Origin: Phycisphaerales bacterium UBA1845
Lineage (GTDB): Bacteria; Planctomycetota; Phycisphaerae; UBA1845
Direction: 5' to 3'
Assembly: GCA_002338715.1 (NCBI GenBank)
Contig: DDIR01000079.1
Location: forward strand, 1 to 58,636
Length of the DNA: 58,636 bases
The translations under genes were made by a program, and so were the position numbers. The notes under the pieces are model-generated. The model was not told the origin of the DNA, did no database searches, and saw nothing but the letters and a program-made list of their open reading frames with translations. Each line of letters begins with the position of its first letter. The first letter of the stretch is position 1. Shown in pieces: positions 38,485 through 48,371 of this stretch.

Positions 38485-39331
38485 GGTAGCAACCGCTCAA
38501 AACACCTGGCAGGCGCTGTCCGATCCCACTCGGCGCGAGTTGCTGGATCTGCTCCGCGATGGTCCTCGGACCACGGGTCAACTTTGCGAACCGTTCGACG
38601 TTTCGCGCTATGCCGTGATGAAGCACCTTGCCGTCCTTGAGCGGGCCGAACTGATCCGCGTGTATCGCAAGGGTCGTCAGCGGTTCAACGAGCTCAATGC
38701 CGCACCGCTCAAGTCAGCCGTCGATTCATGGATTCAACATTACAAATCGTTTTGGGGCACGCAGTTGGCTCAACTCAAGCAGCACATCGAAGCCGAACCG
38801 CCCCGTGCATCTCAACCCACCACTGGAGGTCAACCGATGGCGAAGGACGCTTGGAGCACGGACTGCGGATTTATCAACATCGAACAGGAAGTTCGCATCA
38901 AAGCCACGCCCGATCGCGTGTTTGATGCGATCACTTCAGAGATCGACAAGTGGTGGGCGTACCGCGTTTGCAAAGGTGATGCGGCGATGAAGCTTGAAGC
39001 TTGGCCCGGCGGACTGTTTGTCGAAAGCGATGGCAAGGGCAATGGCCTCGTCTGGGGGCGCGTGCTGCAAATCGAACGCGCGAAGATCATCCGCATCGAA
39101 GAACCGATGGGCAACATGCCACTGCCACGATCCGGCGCGCACATTTACAAGCTCTCCGCCGACGGTGAACACACCATCGTCAAACTCATCTGTCAGCAGA
39201 TGGGTCAACTCAGCGAAAAGGACAAGGCCTGCCTCGAAGCCGGCTGGAAGGAACTGCTCGATACGCACATGCGCAAGTGGATTGAAGATGGCGTCGCGTG
39301 CGAAAAAATGGTGGACGACAGTTGCGGCTAA
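38483..39331 (+). CDS. ArsR-family regulator fused to SRPBCC (AHSA1-like) domain
   Basis: 282 residues from ATG 38483; TTG 38444 is in frame but would place an apparent operator inside the gene. Residues 1-~105 are a winged-helix ArsR domain (QALSDPTRRELLDLL, RYAVMKHLAVLERAELI). A linker at ~110-118 leads to an SRPBCC domain (VRIKATPDRVFDAITSEIDKWW) that may bind a hydrophobic ligand. A strong internal ribosome-binding site (GGAGG, 38825) and ATG 38837 sit at the domain junction, so the SRPBCC domain (~165 residues) may also be made alone. Its stop is 5 bp from the convergent ZIP gene. Confidence 0.9.
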   Translation: MVATAQNTWQALSDPTRRELLDLLRDGPRTTGQLCEPFDVSRYAVMKHLAVLERAELIRVYRKGRQRFNELNAAPLKSAVDSWIQHYKSFWGTQLAQLKQHIEAEPPRASQPTTGGQPMAKDAWSTDCGFINIEQEVRIKATPDRVFDAITSEIDKWWAYRVCKGDAAMKLEAWPGGLFVESDGKGNGLVWGRVLQIERAKIIRIEEPMGNMPLPRSGAHIYKLSADGEHTIVKLICQQMGQLSEKDKACLEAGWKELLDTHMRKWIEDGVACEKMVDDSCG

Positions 39332-39336
39332 CAGCG

Positions 39337-40104
39337 CTAACCGATGCCAACCGATTTTCCGAGAACTAGCATCACCACCACGCCAAATACAAACGCGGAA
39401 GCCGTTACCGTCTTACCGGATTGTTCCATACCGGTGGGGAGCAGTTCACTCACAACAAGGTGAAGCATCGCCCCAGCCGCAAAGCCCATCAGTCCGGGCA
39501 GCAATGGATTGAAGAGCCAAACCGCCCAAGCCGCAGGGACTGCCGCCAACGGTTGTGGAAAACTGCTGAACAGCGCCCACCCGACGCATCCCCAGTTTGA
39601 AACACCGCGCGGTCGAAGCGCCAACGCGATCGCCAAACCTTCCGGAATGTTGTGCACGCCGATCGCCAGCGCCAATGCAAGCCCAAACTTACTCTCGCCG
39701 CTGCCATACCCGACGCCGATCGCCACACCTTCGGGCAGCGAATGAATCGTCATCGCCAGGACAATCAGCAGCGACGCGGCCCCACTCGTTTTGCGCAGCG
39801 CCAACACGTCGAGATCGTCATTGTGTTCAACCCATCGGGACGCCGTCAGAAAGAAGATCGAACCGAGCGCAACGCCAAGGCCCACATCCCAGGCCATGAA
39901 CATCTTCGTTTGGTGCAGACCTTCGCCGACAAGCTGCACAAGGCTCGCGGCGGCCATCATCCCTGCCGCCAACGCCGTGAACATCCCTGCCGACTTTTTG
40001 GAAATCTCGGGAACAAGAAAGAAGGGTACGCAACCGAGGCATGTCGCCACATCGGTGAGGGCAGCCGCCACGAACGTTGTGATGAGAAGTGTGTGTAGCT
40101 CCAT
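39337..40104 (-). CDS. ZIP-family metal transporter
   Basis: 255 residues with about eight hydrophobic helices. The two metal-site helices read HSLPEGVAIG and HNIPEGLAIA, the conserved pattern of ZIP (ZupT/GufA-like) importers of zinc and other divalent metals. The acidic/His loop between them is short. GGAAAGG lies upstream of the ATG. A histidine in HLVVSELLP near the end is also typical. Confidence 0.92.
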   Translation of the reverse strand: MELHTLLITTFVAAALTDVATCLGCVPFFLVPEISKKSAGMFTALAAGMMAAASLVQLVGEGLHQTKMFMAWDVGLGVALGSIFFLTASRWVEHNDDLDVLALRKTSGAASLLIVLAMTIHSLPEGVAIGVGYGSGESKFGLALALAIGVHNIPEGLAIALALRPRGVSNWGCVGWALFSSFPQPLAAVPAAWAVWLFNPLLPGLMGFAAGAMLHLVVSELLPTGMEQSGKTVTASAFVFGVVVMLVLGKSVGIG

Positions 40105-40220
40105 CAGCGCCTTTCCGGTGGTGGCACTATCGGATGAAGCTTACGAATTTGCAATCAAGATTCCAATTGCTGCGCAGCGAATAATGTTGGGTGCATCAAA
40201 GTCTGTCATGCCAAGAACGC

Positions 40221-41555
40221 CTAACCGCGAATCGCCCAACGCACCAGGTCGGTGATCTTCGCCGGCTTGCCTTGCATCAGCAGACCCACGCGGAAGATTC
40301 GACCGGCTACCCACACGCAGAAGATCGTAAAGAGCACGACCCCGCCCAATCCGACCCACGGCTGCCATGCGGGAATGGTTGAAGGCGTCGCCTGCCGGAT
40401 GAGCATCAGCAGCGGCGTACACGTCGGCACGAGCGACATCCAGGTGGAGAACCCGCTGAGCGGATCCTTGACCACGTTAACCCAAACAAACATTGGAATC
40501 ATCACCGTGACCATCACGGGCATGGTCATCGACTGCGCCTCTTTCAAGTCGCTGCATGCGGCTCCCACCGCGCTGAACATCGCGCCGAACATCAGGATGG
40601 CCATCACCAGGTACACGACAAACCAGGGCAGCAAGTGATATGGCACGTATTCGGTCGCATCGATGCGATCAGCCAGCAGAATTCCGCCGCCGACATAGAT
40701 CACAACCATGGTCAACGACACGCCGACCGTGCCCAGCAGTTTGCCGAACATGATCTGAAACGGCGTGACCGATCCGAGGAGCACTTCGGCGATGCGTTGC
40801 ATTTTTTCTTCGAGCACCGAGTTAATCAGGGGCGGTGCGCCGATCATGATCATCATCAGCATCAACATCATGATGATGATTGGAATGACCAACAACTGCC
40901 CTTCGCTGCGCCGGCCTTCTGCTTTCACCTTACCGCCTTCGAGGCTGAGCAAACCGTGCGGTTCAACCGGGACAAAACGCGTAAGCCGCTCCACAACATC
41001 GGCGGCCATATCAACTTTGGCGAGGCGAAGCTCCCTGATACGTTTGTTGACGATTTCACGAATCCAGCCGCGCACGTCGTCAATCGCAGCCCGTTCGCCG
41101 TGATAGACAACGCGTTCTGACATGGGAAGGATGTCTGAATTCGTTCCCGGTTCGGCCTTGGGTTCGATGACGTCCTTGCCGATTTCGATGAAGGCGTGGA
41201 GCTTGTTGGCCCGAATGCGATCGGACAGCTCGACGCGCTGCTTGTCAGGATCTTCTTCGTTCGGCGTGACGCGTTCAATGATGTATTTCGGCCTGAACTT
41301 CTTGCCGGTTTTGAGATCGAACAGTTCTTTTTCGTTGCGCGACGTCGCCGCGGCTTCGATCGCTTCGCTGATCTGACCTGTATGATCGACGATCGCGATC
41401 TTCTTGTCCGTCGTGTCAACTTTTCCTTTCATGATTTTTTGCACGACGATACCACCCACCATGAACACGGGCATGAGCACCATGCTGACGATGAACGCCT
41501 TGCTGCGGACGGCTGCGTTGTATTCGCGAACGGCGATGTACCAGGTTTTACGCAT
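40221..41555 (-). CDS. ABC-2 type transporter permease (NatB-like)
   Basis: 444 residues from ATG 41555, with GGAGG upstream and an 8-bp overlap with the ATPase gene (ATGCGTAA), showing translational coupling. The order is a cytoplasmic start (WYIAVREYNAAVRSKAF), one membrane helix, a ~190-residue periplasmic domain, then about five helices, as in NatB-type exporters. The substrate is unknown; Na+ or drug export is typical of the family. Confidence 0.92.
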   Translation of the reverse strand: MRKTWYIAVREYNAAVRSKAFIVSMVLMPVFMVGGIVVQKIMKGKVDTTDKKIAIVDHTGQISEAIEAAATSRNEKELFDLKTGKKFRPKYIIERVTPNEEDPDKQRVELSDRIRANKLHAFIEIGKDVIEPKAEPGTNSDILPMSERVVYHGERAAIDDVRGWIREIVNKRIRELRLAKVDMAADVVERLTRFVPVEPHGLLSLEGGKVKAEGRRSEGQLLVIPIIIMMLMLMMIMIGAPPLINSVLEEKMQRIAEVLLGSVTPFQIMFGKLLGTVGVSLTMVVIYVGGGILLADRIDATEYVPYHLLPWFVVYLVMAILMFGAMFSAVGAACSDLKEAQSMTMPVMVTVMIPMFVWVNVVKDPLSGFSTWMSLVPTCTPLLMLIRQATPSTIPAWQPWVGLGGVVLFTIFCVWVAGRIFRVGLLMQGKPAKITDLVRWAIRG

Positions 41556-42462
41556 GGGTGGCTTCCTCCGCTTCGGGCCCGGCGATGCGGACGAAGATAT
41601 CGTGCAGTGAAGGTCTGGCGATCTCAAAGTGGTGCACGCGCGCTTTGGACATGATCGCCGTCAGCAGATCCTGAGAATCCGTTCCGTTTCGCATTCGAAG
41701 TTCCTGAACCTGACCGTAGTCGTTGATCTTGTCCACGCCGTCGATCTCGCGAAGCAGGTCGGAATGACCGTCGATTCGCACGCGGATTGTGTCGGCACCG
41801 TATTTGTCCTGGATGGCGCTCATTGAACCGTCGAGCACCTTGTTGCCTTTGAAGATCATGAAGATGAAGTTGCACATTTTTTCAGCGACGGCCATATCGT
41901 GCGTGCTGAAGATGACCGTGGTGCCGTCTTTCTGCAATTGCAGCACGGCGTCCTTGAGGACTTCAGCATTGACCGGATCGAGCCCGCTGAACGGTTCGTC
42001 GAGGATGACCATCTCGGGTCGGCTGATGACCGTGGCGATGAATTGAACCTTCTGACTCATGCCCTTACTGAGCGTCTCGACTTTCTTGTTGGCCCACTCG
42101 GTCAATTCGAATCGCTCAAGCCAATCGGTGATTCGCGTGTTCAGGTCCGTACCGTTCTTCAAGCGGCCATAAAAATTTAGGATGTCGCGCACGGTCATCT
42201 TTTTATAAAGCCCGCGTTCCTCGGGCAGATAGCCAATCCGATCGGTCCACGAACCGTGCAGCGTTTCGCCGAAGACGCGGATGCTGCCTTTTTCGGGATA
42301 GTAAATGTTCATGATCATCCGCAACGTCGTCGTCTTGCCCGACCCGTTGGGACCGATGAACCCATAGACCGACCCCGCAGGTACATTCAGCGACAGCTCA
42401 TTGACGGCGATGTGGGATCCAAACGATTTGGTGACCTGACTCAATTCGACTGCATTTTCCAA
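41548..42462 (-). CDS. ABC transporter ATP-binding protein (NatA-like)
   Basis: 304 residues. Motifs are Walker A GPNGSGKTT, signature LSKGMSQKVQ, Walker B MVILDEPFSGLD and switch His in STHDM. A C-terminal domain typical of this exporter class follows. The start is TTG 42462 with GGAGG seven bases upstream. Coupled by overlap to the permease; the pair forms a complete exporter. Confidence 0.95.
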   Translation of the reverse strand: MENAVELSQVTKSFGSHIAVNELSLNVPAGSVYGFIGPNGSGKTTTLRMIMNIYYPEKGSIRVFGETLHGSWTDRIGYLPEERGLYKKMTVRDILNFYGRLKNGTDLNTRITDWLERFELTEWANKKVETLSKGMSQKVQFIATVISRPEMVILDEPFSGLDPVNAEVLKDAVLQLQKDGTTVIFSTHDMAVAEKMCNFIFMIFKGNKVLDGSMSAIQDKYGADTIRVRIDGHSDLLREIDGVDKINDYGQVQELRMRNGTDSQDLLTAIMSKARVHHFEIARPSLHDIFVRIAGPEAEEATHA

Positions 42463-42617
42463 GGCCCAACCTCCAGAGAGTTGATTTGACGCAAGGTCAG
42501 TCTAGCACACGCACGGAAGCGCGGCTATCAACATGAGTCGAAAGTTGTCCCGATTGGAATTCAACAAGCCGACGAAGACCGACACAATATGACATTCCGC
42601 CGATCCGCAGAAAGCAA

Positions 42618-45458
42618 TCAGTCGAGAAGACTTCGTGCATCCGACTTGGGATCAAGCGCGACGGCCCGCTTGGCGTAGTTTATGGCCTCGGATTCGTTGC
42701 CGGCTTTGAAAAGTGCCAGCGCACATGCCGTCTGAAACCTGGCTTCCTCCGGATCGATCCTGCACAGCAATTGATACCGCGCGATCGCATCATCGGTCCG
42801 CCCCATCTGCATCAGCACGTTGGCGTAGGCTTCGCCGATACCGGGTGATAGCGGATCGATTTGCAGTGCCCGCTCGTACCAATCGCACGCCTCAGCCAAC
42901 CGACCGGCTCGACGGTGAATCGCGGCGATGGCGGCTGGTATCTCGCGGTTGTTTGAAAACTCCTGCCGACACGCCTTCCACATCGGCAGCGCCCGTTCGT
43001 CGTCCCCCATCGACGTGTAGATCCGAGCCAGCTCATAAGGCTCCATCGGATCAACCGGATAGAGTTCCATCAGGTCGAGCAAATGTGGCAGTGCGGCGTC
43101 ATCCTTTTTCTCGGCCAGGTGGTACTTGGCAATGACCATGCGGGCTTTGCGGTGCTTTGGATTGGCGATCAAGACCTCGCGGGCATGATCGATGCCGGCT
43201 TGCTGCCATTCTTTGCTTTGTTCCGCGTCTTCGGCATGGTGAAGTTTGCCTGCGTAGACGCGCATCAGAACTTCGTGTGCAAGCGCGTTGTCTTTCGCGT
43301 CGATCGCCAGGCTCGCATTCGCATGGGTCATCGCTTCATCGATATCACCGGCTTCCATACAAGCCATCGCCAACCGAGCGAGGACCGACGCATCATCCGG
43401 TGTCTCAAGCGCCAATGCCTTAAGCGTTTCGACGTTTTCCGGAGGCGTCAGATCAAACCCCCACGGTGTCGCCTGCTCGATCGCCCACGCGCGAAACGCA
43501 TCGTCGAATTCTTCCGGCGTCATCTTCGCATGCTTGGCGAACAAACCGGTTTGCGACATCCCTTCACGCGAATCGCGCAGCATCGCGTTGATCACCCCGT
43601 CGCCGAATCGATCCATCAGAAACTCGCACATCCATTCGCTCTGGGCGTAGGCCATCGCGCGATCGTTTGGCCGCTTGGGCCGCATGAAACCCCAGTCCAC
43701 TTCATTGAGCGGCGCGAGGTCGTCGTTGCGGATGCGCTCGGCGAGATCTTCCTTCCAACCGAACGAACGCGGCTCGTCTTCATGCAGAACCGCCAACCCT
43801 TCGGTCATCCAATGCGGGATCCGGTTGTTGGTCGCAGCCAGCGTCACCGTGTGCACGAATTCATGACGCAGCACACTGGGCAGATGAAACGGGGATTTGC
43901 CCATCCCGAACCGTGGCGCAATCACGCCAATGACCCAGCCCGTGCACGCCCCGCCGGTGTTGATCCATGGCTGCCCCGTGACGCGCACACCGAAGTCATC
44001 GTGCGCCGGAAAAATCTCGACGATGGTCCTGCGATCAAGGGTCAAGTCAAAGCGTTTGCAGATTTCATCGTAGATCGATTCCAGGTACTTCGCGGAGCTG
44101 GCTGCGATGACTTCGTCGAGCCCCTTTTCGCAGCGCACGTCAAAATGCTCCGTCTCCAAACGGGCATAAGCCACGAGTTTGTCGAGCAGATCGAGCGAAT
44201 ACTTGGTGCGGGCGTTGAAGGCGTCAATCTCCCATGCCGCATCGAGATGAACGCGGGCTTTCTCTTCATCGCCCCACTGCATGTACAACATGCCCAACTC
44301 CGCCCGGGCCATCGCACTGCTCGGCTCGTATTCGATCGCTTTGAGAAACGCGACTTCCGACTGCGGATACTGCCGACGATCGGAAAGCGTTTGCGCGACG
44401 ATCTCGTGAAACCGGCCCGACTTCGGATTGATCGCGTCCGCACGTTTGACGTACACATCGGCAGCCGCTTCATCAAAAAGCGCGAGCTTCGCCGACGTTG
44501 CATAAGCCAATGCGTCGATGCTGTTTGGATTGATCGCCAGCGCCCGTTGGGCAAACCCGTCAGCCAACGTGTAGCGCCGTTCGAGCATGCGCGACGCGGC
44601 TAACAGCACCAGCGCATCGACGCTGTTCGTATTGATGTCGAGCGCGTCCTGGGCGTGTCGATCGACATCCTCGAATCGCCATTGATCTCGCGCGATCCAA
44701 CCGAGACCCACGTGGGCAGCCACCGCGTTCGTATTGATGTTCAAGACGGCGCGATAATCGTCAGCCGCTTCGTCGAGGCTGAACTTCTCCGCCAGCAAAT
44801 CCGCCACCGCGAGATGCGCCGGCCAATATTTGGGATCGAGCATCTGATACGCTTTTTGATACATCTTCTGCAGGACGTGACGCGTGCGCTGAACCAGATT
44901 GGAATTCTGCGTCAATACGCTGTAGCGATAGAAACCTGCGCCAGCGGCTACGAGGTTATCCGGATCAATGGGCAGGCGATGCTTGACCAGCCGATCAAAC
45001 CATTCGTATTCCTGAAGCGCCTCTTGCGACTTGCCGACGATCTCCAGATTCTGCGCCAACAGCAACCGGGCGACACACGAATTCCGATCGATCCCCATCG
45101 CATGCCGCGCGGATTCGATCGCACCTTCATAGTCGCCCAACGTCTCGGCCAACCGAGCCGACCATATGTGCCAATCGACGTTGGACCGACTTTCGTCCTT
45201 GACGGATTCGAGAGCGGTCTTGGCCGCTTCGTATCGCCCCGTTTCTAGGTAGCATCGCCCCAGCGCAATCGATGCCGCAACTTTGGACTCGCCCGCAAGC
45301 AGCGGCATCAGCGCAACCTCGGCTTGATCGTACGCGCCGCTTTGCACCTGCTCCTTTGCCGCAGCCAGTTGCTCGCTGGCAGATTCCGATCGCGCGATCG
45401 CCGGCGCAATCATCACCACCATCAACCACCAGCCAATCCATCGCTTACTTGTCGTCAT
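42618..45458 (-). CDS. Exported TPR protein with peptidase MA-like metalloprotease domain
   Basis: 946 residues from ATG 45458 (the frame is open to 45497). A signal peptide (WWLMVVMIAPAIARS) precedes ~14 TPR units on both sides of a central zinc-peptidase segment near residue 530 (RHEFVHTVTL with HWMTEGLAVLHED, the HExxH plus distal Glu pattern). Planctomycetes have many such TPR plus peptidase-MA proteins of unknown substrate. It is likely periplasmic. Two short direct repeats lie upstream at 45514-45541. Confidence 0.9.
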   Translation of the reverse strand: MTTSKRWIGWWLMVVMIAPAIARSESASEQLAAAKEQVQSGAYDQAEVALMPLLAGESKVAASIALGRCYLETGRYEAAKTALESVKDESRSNVDWHIWSARLAETLGDYEGAIESARHAMGIDRNSCVARLLLAQNLEIVGKSQEALQEYEWFDRLVKHRLPIDPDNLVAAGAGFYRYSVLTQNSNLVQRTRHVLQKMYQKAYQMLDPKYWPAHLAVADLLAEKFSLDEAADDYRAVLNINTNAVAAHVGLGWIARDQWRFEDVDRHAQDALDINTNSVDALVLLAASRMLERRYTLADGFAQRALAINPNSIDALAYATSAKLALFDEAAADVYVKRADAINPKSGRFHEIVAQTLSDRRQYPQSEVAFLKAIEYEPSSAMARAELGMLYMQWGDEEKARVHLDAAWEIDAFNARTKYSLDLLDKLVAYARLETEHFDVRCEKGLDEVIAASSAKYLESIYDEICKRFDLTLDRRTIVEIFPAHDDFGVRVTGQPWINTGGACTGWVIGVIAPRFGMGKSPFHLPSVLRHEFVHTVTLAATNNRIPHWMTEGLAVLHEDEPRSFGWKEDLAERIRNDDLAPLNEVDWGFMRPKRPNDRAMAYAQSEWMCEFLMDRFGDGVINAMLRDSREGMSQTGLFAKHAKMTPEEFDDAFRAWAIEQATPWGFDLTPPENVETLKALALETPDDASVLARLAMACMEAGDIDEAMTHANASLAIDAKDNALAHEVLMRVYAGKLHHAEDAEQSKEWQQAGIDHAREVLIANPKHRKARMVIAKYHLAEKKDDAALPHLLDLMELYPVDPMEPYELARIYTSMGDDERALPMWKACRQEFSNNREIPAAIAAIHRRAGRLAEACDWYERALQIDPLSPGIGEAYANVLMQMGRTDDAIARYQLLCRIDPEEARFQTACALALFKAGNESEAINYAKRAVALDPKSDARSLLD

Positions 45459-45513
45459 GGTCCACCATGGTTGGGTATCGCGAACGCGCCGCGTCAAGTT
45501 TGCTACCTATGTC

Positions 45514-45541
45514 TATCTCTACGTACAAGATCTCTACGTAT
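45514..45541. promoter_or_regulatory. Direct repeats upstream of the peptidase-MA gene
   Basis: Two copies of ATCTCTACGTA (plus-strand reading) lie about 17 bp apart, roughly 55-85 bp upstream of the gene's start. They could be a paired regulator-binding site. No other evidence. Confidence 0.3.
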
Positions 45542-45548
45542 AAGTATA

Positions 45549-45574
45549 GGGGCCGCCTCATTCGAGACGACCCC
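45549..45574 (-). terminator. Hairpin after the matrixin-like gene
   Basis: On the minus strand GGGGTCGTCTC pairs with GAGGCGGCCCC around a GAAT loop, 35 bp past the stop of the gene at 45609. The following sequence is AT-rich (TATACTTATA) but has no long T-run. Confidence 0.5.
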
Positions 45575-45608
45575 CGGGGAGCTGATATTACAATTTACTG
45601 CAAGTCGA

Positions 45609-48095
45609 TCAGGCAACGTAGCGACGACGGCGAACCCGAGTCCCGCTGAGTCCCAACATCGTGAGCGTCAGCATGCCGATGCTGCCCGCACCGCAGAATC
45701 CCGAACGCTTCTCCTCACGGGTTTCGTCGCGATCGTCGTCCTGCTTGTTGTTACCCAAATCATCGTTGTCGTCATTCTGATCGATGACATTGTCGTTGGC
45801 ATTGTTGTCATCGCCATCGTTGTCGACGATGTCCTGATCGATACCGTCGTCATCGATATTGTCGTTGTCGTCGACTTCGTTGTTGCCGCCGTTATCGACG
45901 TCATCGTTGCCCGGATCGTCGACCACAATCGGATCCTCATCGACGGGCGGGGTCACCACTTCGCAATCGTCGATGATGCCGTTGCCATCGCTATCCAGTT
46001 CGGTCGCATCGTCAACACCGTTGCTGTTGCAATCGTCGAACAGCTCTACCGCAACAACGCTGTAGCTAAAGACCACGTCGTATGTCGGCTGCACCCCGTT
46101 GTTGGACATCCGCATCGTCGTGTGCTTTTGGCCTTCCGACAGCGGTTTGACGAGGAGCTCAATCGTGTCTGTCGCGCCAGTGTTTAGCGCCAAGGGCAAG
46201 TCGGTCAACTGCTCGAAGTCAGCCGTATCTTCGTTGAGGAACGTCGTGTTGAACACACTCATGTTCGCATTGCCGACGTTTTCAAGGTCAACGAAAACTT
46301 CATACTCGCTACCCAATTCAAGTTCACCCAGGTCAAACGTCGCACCATTGGCGACTGTCACACCCTCGACGCTGGCAGTCAACGCACCAACCTGCGGCTC
46401 GGTCGCGGTCGCACGCAGCGTCAATTCGTAGTCGCCGGCTGGATCATTCGTCGAGATGGTCAACTGTGCCGCCCGAAATCCTGCTGCCGTCGGTGCATAG
46501 CCGATCGAAAGCACTCCGAAGCCACCAGGTTGAATCGGTTGACTTGGAAGAAACGCGGAGTAATCCGAACCCGCCGGACCGACGATCGTGAACCCGTCGA
46601 TTTCCAACATGCCTTGGCCGGTGTTGCTGATGGTCAGCGACAGTCCGCCATTCTGCCCCACCTCGGTCGTCGGCATGTCCACAATGCTGCCCGACGGAAT
46701 CGGCTGCGTAGCATTCGAAAGCAACATCGACGGATCGGGCTCGGTCGCCGCGATTTCTGCATTGCTGACCGTTAAGCGATAGCGCTGCACATCATCGATG
46801 CCATCTTCGGAAAACACGCGGATTAAGAACAGTCCGCCAAGCGAATAGACGGCGGGTGGACGATACTCCGCTTCGCCAGCCGCATTGAAATCGATGGTGC
46901 TGATCAGTTGCATTGTCATCGGGCTGGCAGTGACACGTCGATACAATTCAAACTTGAGATCACGGGCAGCCGCCGCATCAATGGTTTGCATCTGAGCGCC
47001 GTCTTCGTCGGGGCTATACTGGTACTGCGTCCCGACGGGTTCAACGCGGATCGCCACGCCGGGCAAACCGTCAATGCTGCCCGCGACCGTTACGCCATAC
47101 CAATCTTCGCTGTCTTCACGCTCAAGCGCCAGGTCTTCGACAACAAGGGTCTGCGTGCCATTCACACTTGGATGCTGAAGTTGCAAGCCGAGGAATTTGT
47201 AGTCGTTACCATTTTCGTTGGATTCAAAGCGGTCGCCGTAGAGATAGTGGATCGCCCGCAAGTCGTCCTCCTGCGGTCCGTCGAATGCGGTGTTGAGCAC
47301 CGGCTCCATCAGCTTCGTGGCGTTCTGCGGCAGGACGTGATCGAGGCCGAGGCCGTGTCCGATTTCATGAAACAGCACGTTGCGCAGTTTGCGGAAGTTG
47401 TTGGTGGGGTCGGAAAACTGATTGACGTCCAGACTGTCCATCGTCATATCGCCGCCGAATGTCGGGGCATAGTTGCGGGCAAGCGGACCCGCACCGATCG
47501 GACGCATCGAGATGCGCATGTCGCCGCGTGCGCCGATTTCCCCCGGTGAGCCCGGACTCGGAATTCCGAAAGGAAACGAAATCCCAAACGAAGCACCGTC
47601 GTCCGGTACGAACACGAAGTTGATGTTCGTCATTTCGCCGTAACGGGCGAAGACCTGATGAAAAACGCTCTGCCAGGCGAAGCGTCCGCCGGGAAAGTTC
47701 GCGTCCATCGTGGCGAACAAATTCGACGGTGCGTCCTGCTCATTCGCACCGGTCCCGGGGATGATCGTTCCGTCGGGCACGAAGCTGTACGTGATGGTGA
47801 AGGATTCACCCGGTTCGACAGCGCCGCTCGAAGCCGTCTCCGGCCAGGGTCCGCTGAGCAAAACGAAGTTCGGTTGAATCAAGCCGTTGTCTTCGACGAC
47901 GGGTGGTTCAAAACCCGGTTCGTACATCACGCTCAGACCTTTGTGGGTCGAGCATTTCGCGTGGTCGTCGGCCAGCGCAGCGCTACCGCCGGCGATTAGC
48001 GTGACGAAGAGTGCCACGATGTGACGCTTATTGAAGACTCGATTGTGTGGATACAACGGGGATAGGGAGCGAAACGACAGGGGGAGCGTATTCAT
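45609..48095 (-). CDS. Exported matrixin-like metalloprotease with C-terminal sorting tail
   Basis: 828 residues from ATG 48095, with GAGAGG upstream. A signal peptide ends at GSAALA. A metzincin zinc motif HEIGHGLGLDH lies near residue 242, with LMEP downstream as the Met-turn region, so it is a likely matrixin-type endopeptidase. The middle holds ASPM/HYDIN-like beta domains (ISNTGQGMLEIDGFTIVG). An EF-hand-like pair (CNSNGVDDATELDSDGNG) follows, then a ~70-residue Asp/Asn-only linker. The C-terminus has a Cys-containing short motif (FCGAG), a hydrophobic helix and RVRRRR, like a MYXO-CTERM-type tag rather than PEP-CTERM. Confidence 0.92.
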   Translation of the reverse strand: MNTLPLSFRSLSPLYPHNRVFNKRHIVALFVTLIAGGSAALADDHAKCSTHKGLSVMYEPGFEPPVVEDNGLIQPNFVLLSGPWPETASSGAVEPGESFTITYSFVPDGTIIPGTGANEQDAPSNLFATMDANFPGGRFAWQSVFHQVFARYGEMTNINFVFVPDDGASFGISFPFGIPSPGSPGEIGARGDMRISMRPIGAGPLARNYAPTFGGDMTMDSLDVNQFSDPTNNFRKLRNVLFHEIGHGLGLDHVLPQNATKLMEPVLNTAFDGPQEDDLRAIHYLYGDRFESNENGNDYKFLGLQLQHPSVNGTQTLVVEDLALEREDSEDWYGVTVAGSIDGLPGVAIRVEPVGTQYQYSPDEDGAQMQTIDAAAARDLKFELYRRVTASPMTMQLISTIDFNAAGEAEYRPPAVYSLGGLFLIRVFSEDGIDDVQRYRLTVSNAEIAATEPDPSMLLSNATQPIPSGSIVDMPTTEVGQNGGLSLTISNTGQGMLEIDGFTIVGPAGSDYSAFLPSQPIQPGGFGVLSIGYAPTAAGFRAAQLTISTNDPAGDYELTLRATATEPQVGALTASVEGVTVANGATFDLGELELGSEYEVFVDLENVGNANMSVFNTTFLNEDTADFEQLTDLPLALNTGATDTIELLVKPLSEGQKHTTMRMSNNGVQPTYDVVFSYSVVAVELFDDCNSNGVDDATELDSDGNGIIDDCEVVTPPVDEDPIVVDDPGNDDVDNGGNNEVDDNDNIDDDGIDQDIVDNDGDDNNANDNVIDQNDDNDDLGNNKQDDDRDETREEKRSGFCGAGSIGMLTLTMLGLSGTRVRRRRYVA

Positions 48096-48272
48096 ATTTT
48101 GACCTCTCCGACGCTTGGGGGAACTCGTTTTCAGGCGGCTGGCCCATCGCCTCGCCACGAGAGAACATTGGCCCCCTGTCAGAGAAACCTTTCAGTGCAA
48201 ACGGATGAATTCACGAATGAATTGGGCTGATCGCTCCCGGACCAGCCCATCGTCCCAAAACGGTCCAGGGAC

Positions 48273-48302
48273 AAAAAAGCCCTCAAGAATGGCCTTGAGG
48301 GC
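48273..48302 (-). terminator. Intrinsic terminator of the lipoprotein gene
   Basis: GCCCTCAAG and CTTGAGGGC form a 9-bp stem with a 6-base loop, followed on the minus strand by TTTTTT. It lies 70 bp past the stop of the lipoprotein gene at 48372. Confidence 0.85.
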
Positions 48303-48371
48303 GGGTGTTGATGTTTGGATTCGATGGCTGAATGCCCGGTTCAATTGAACAGGACAGCCCGCGACGGCTGA

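Noticed and set aside
43083..44603. Plus-strand 506-codon open frame inside the TPR/peptidase-MA gene
   Set aside because: Long but antisense to a gene with clear TPR units and HExxH; an effect of codon bias in GC-rich DNA.
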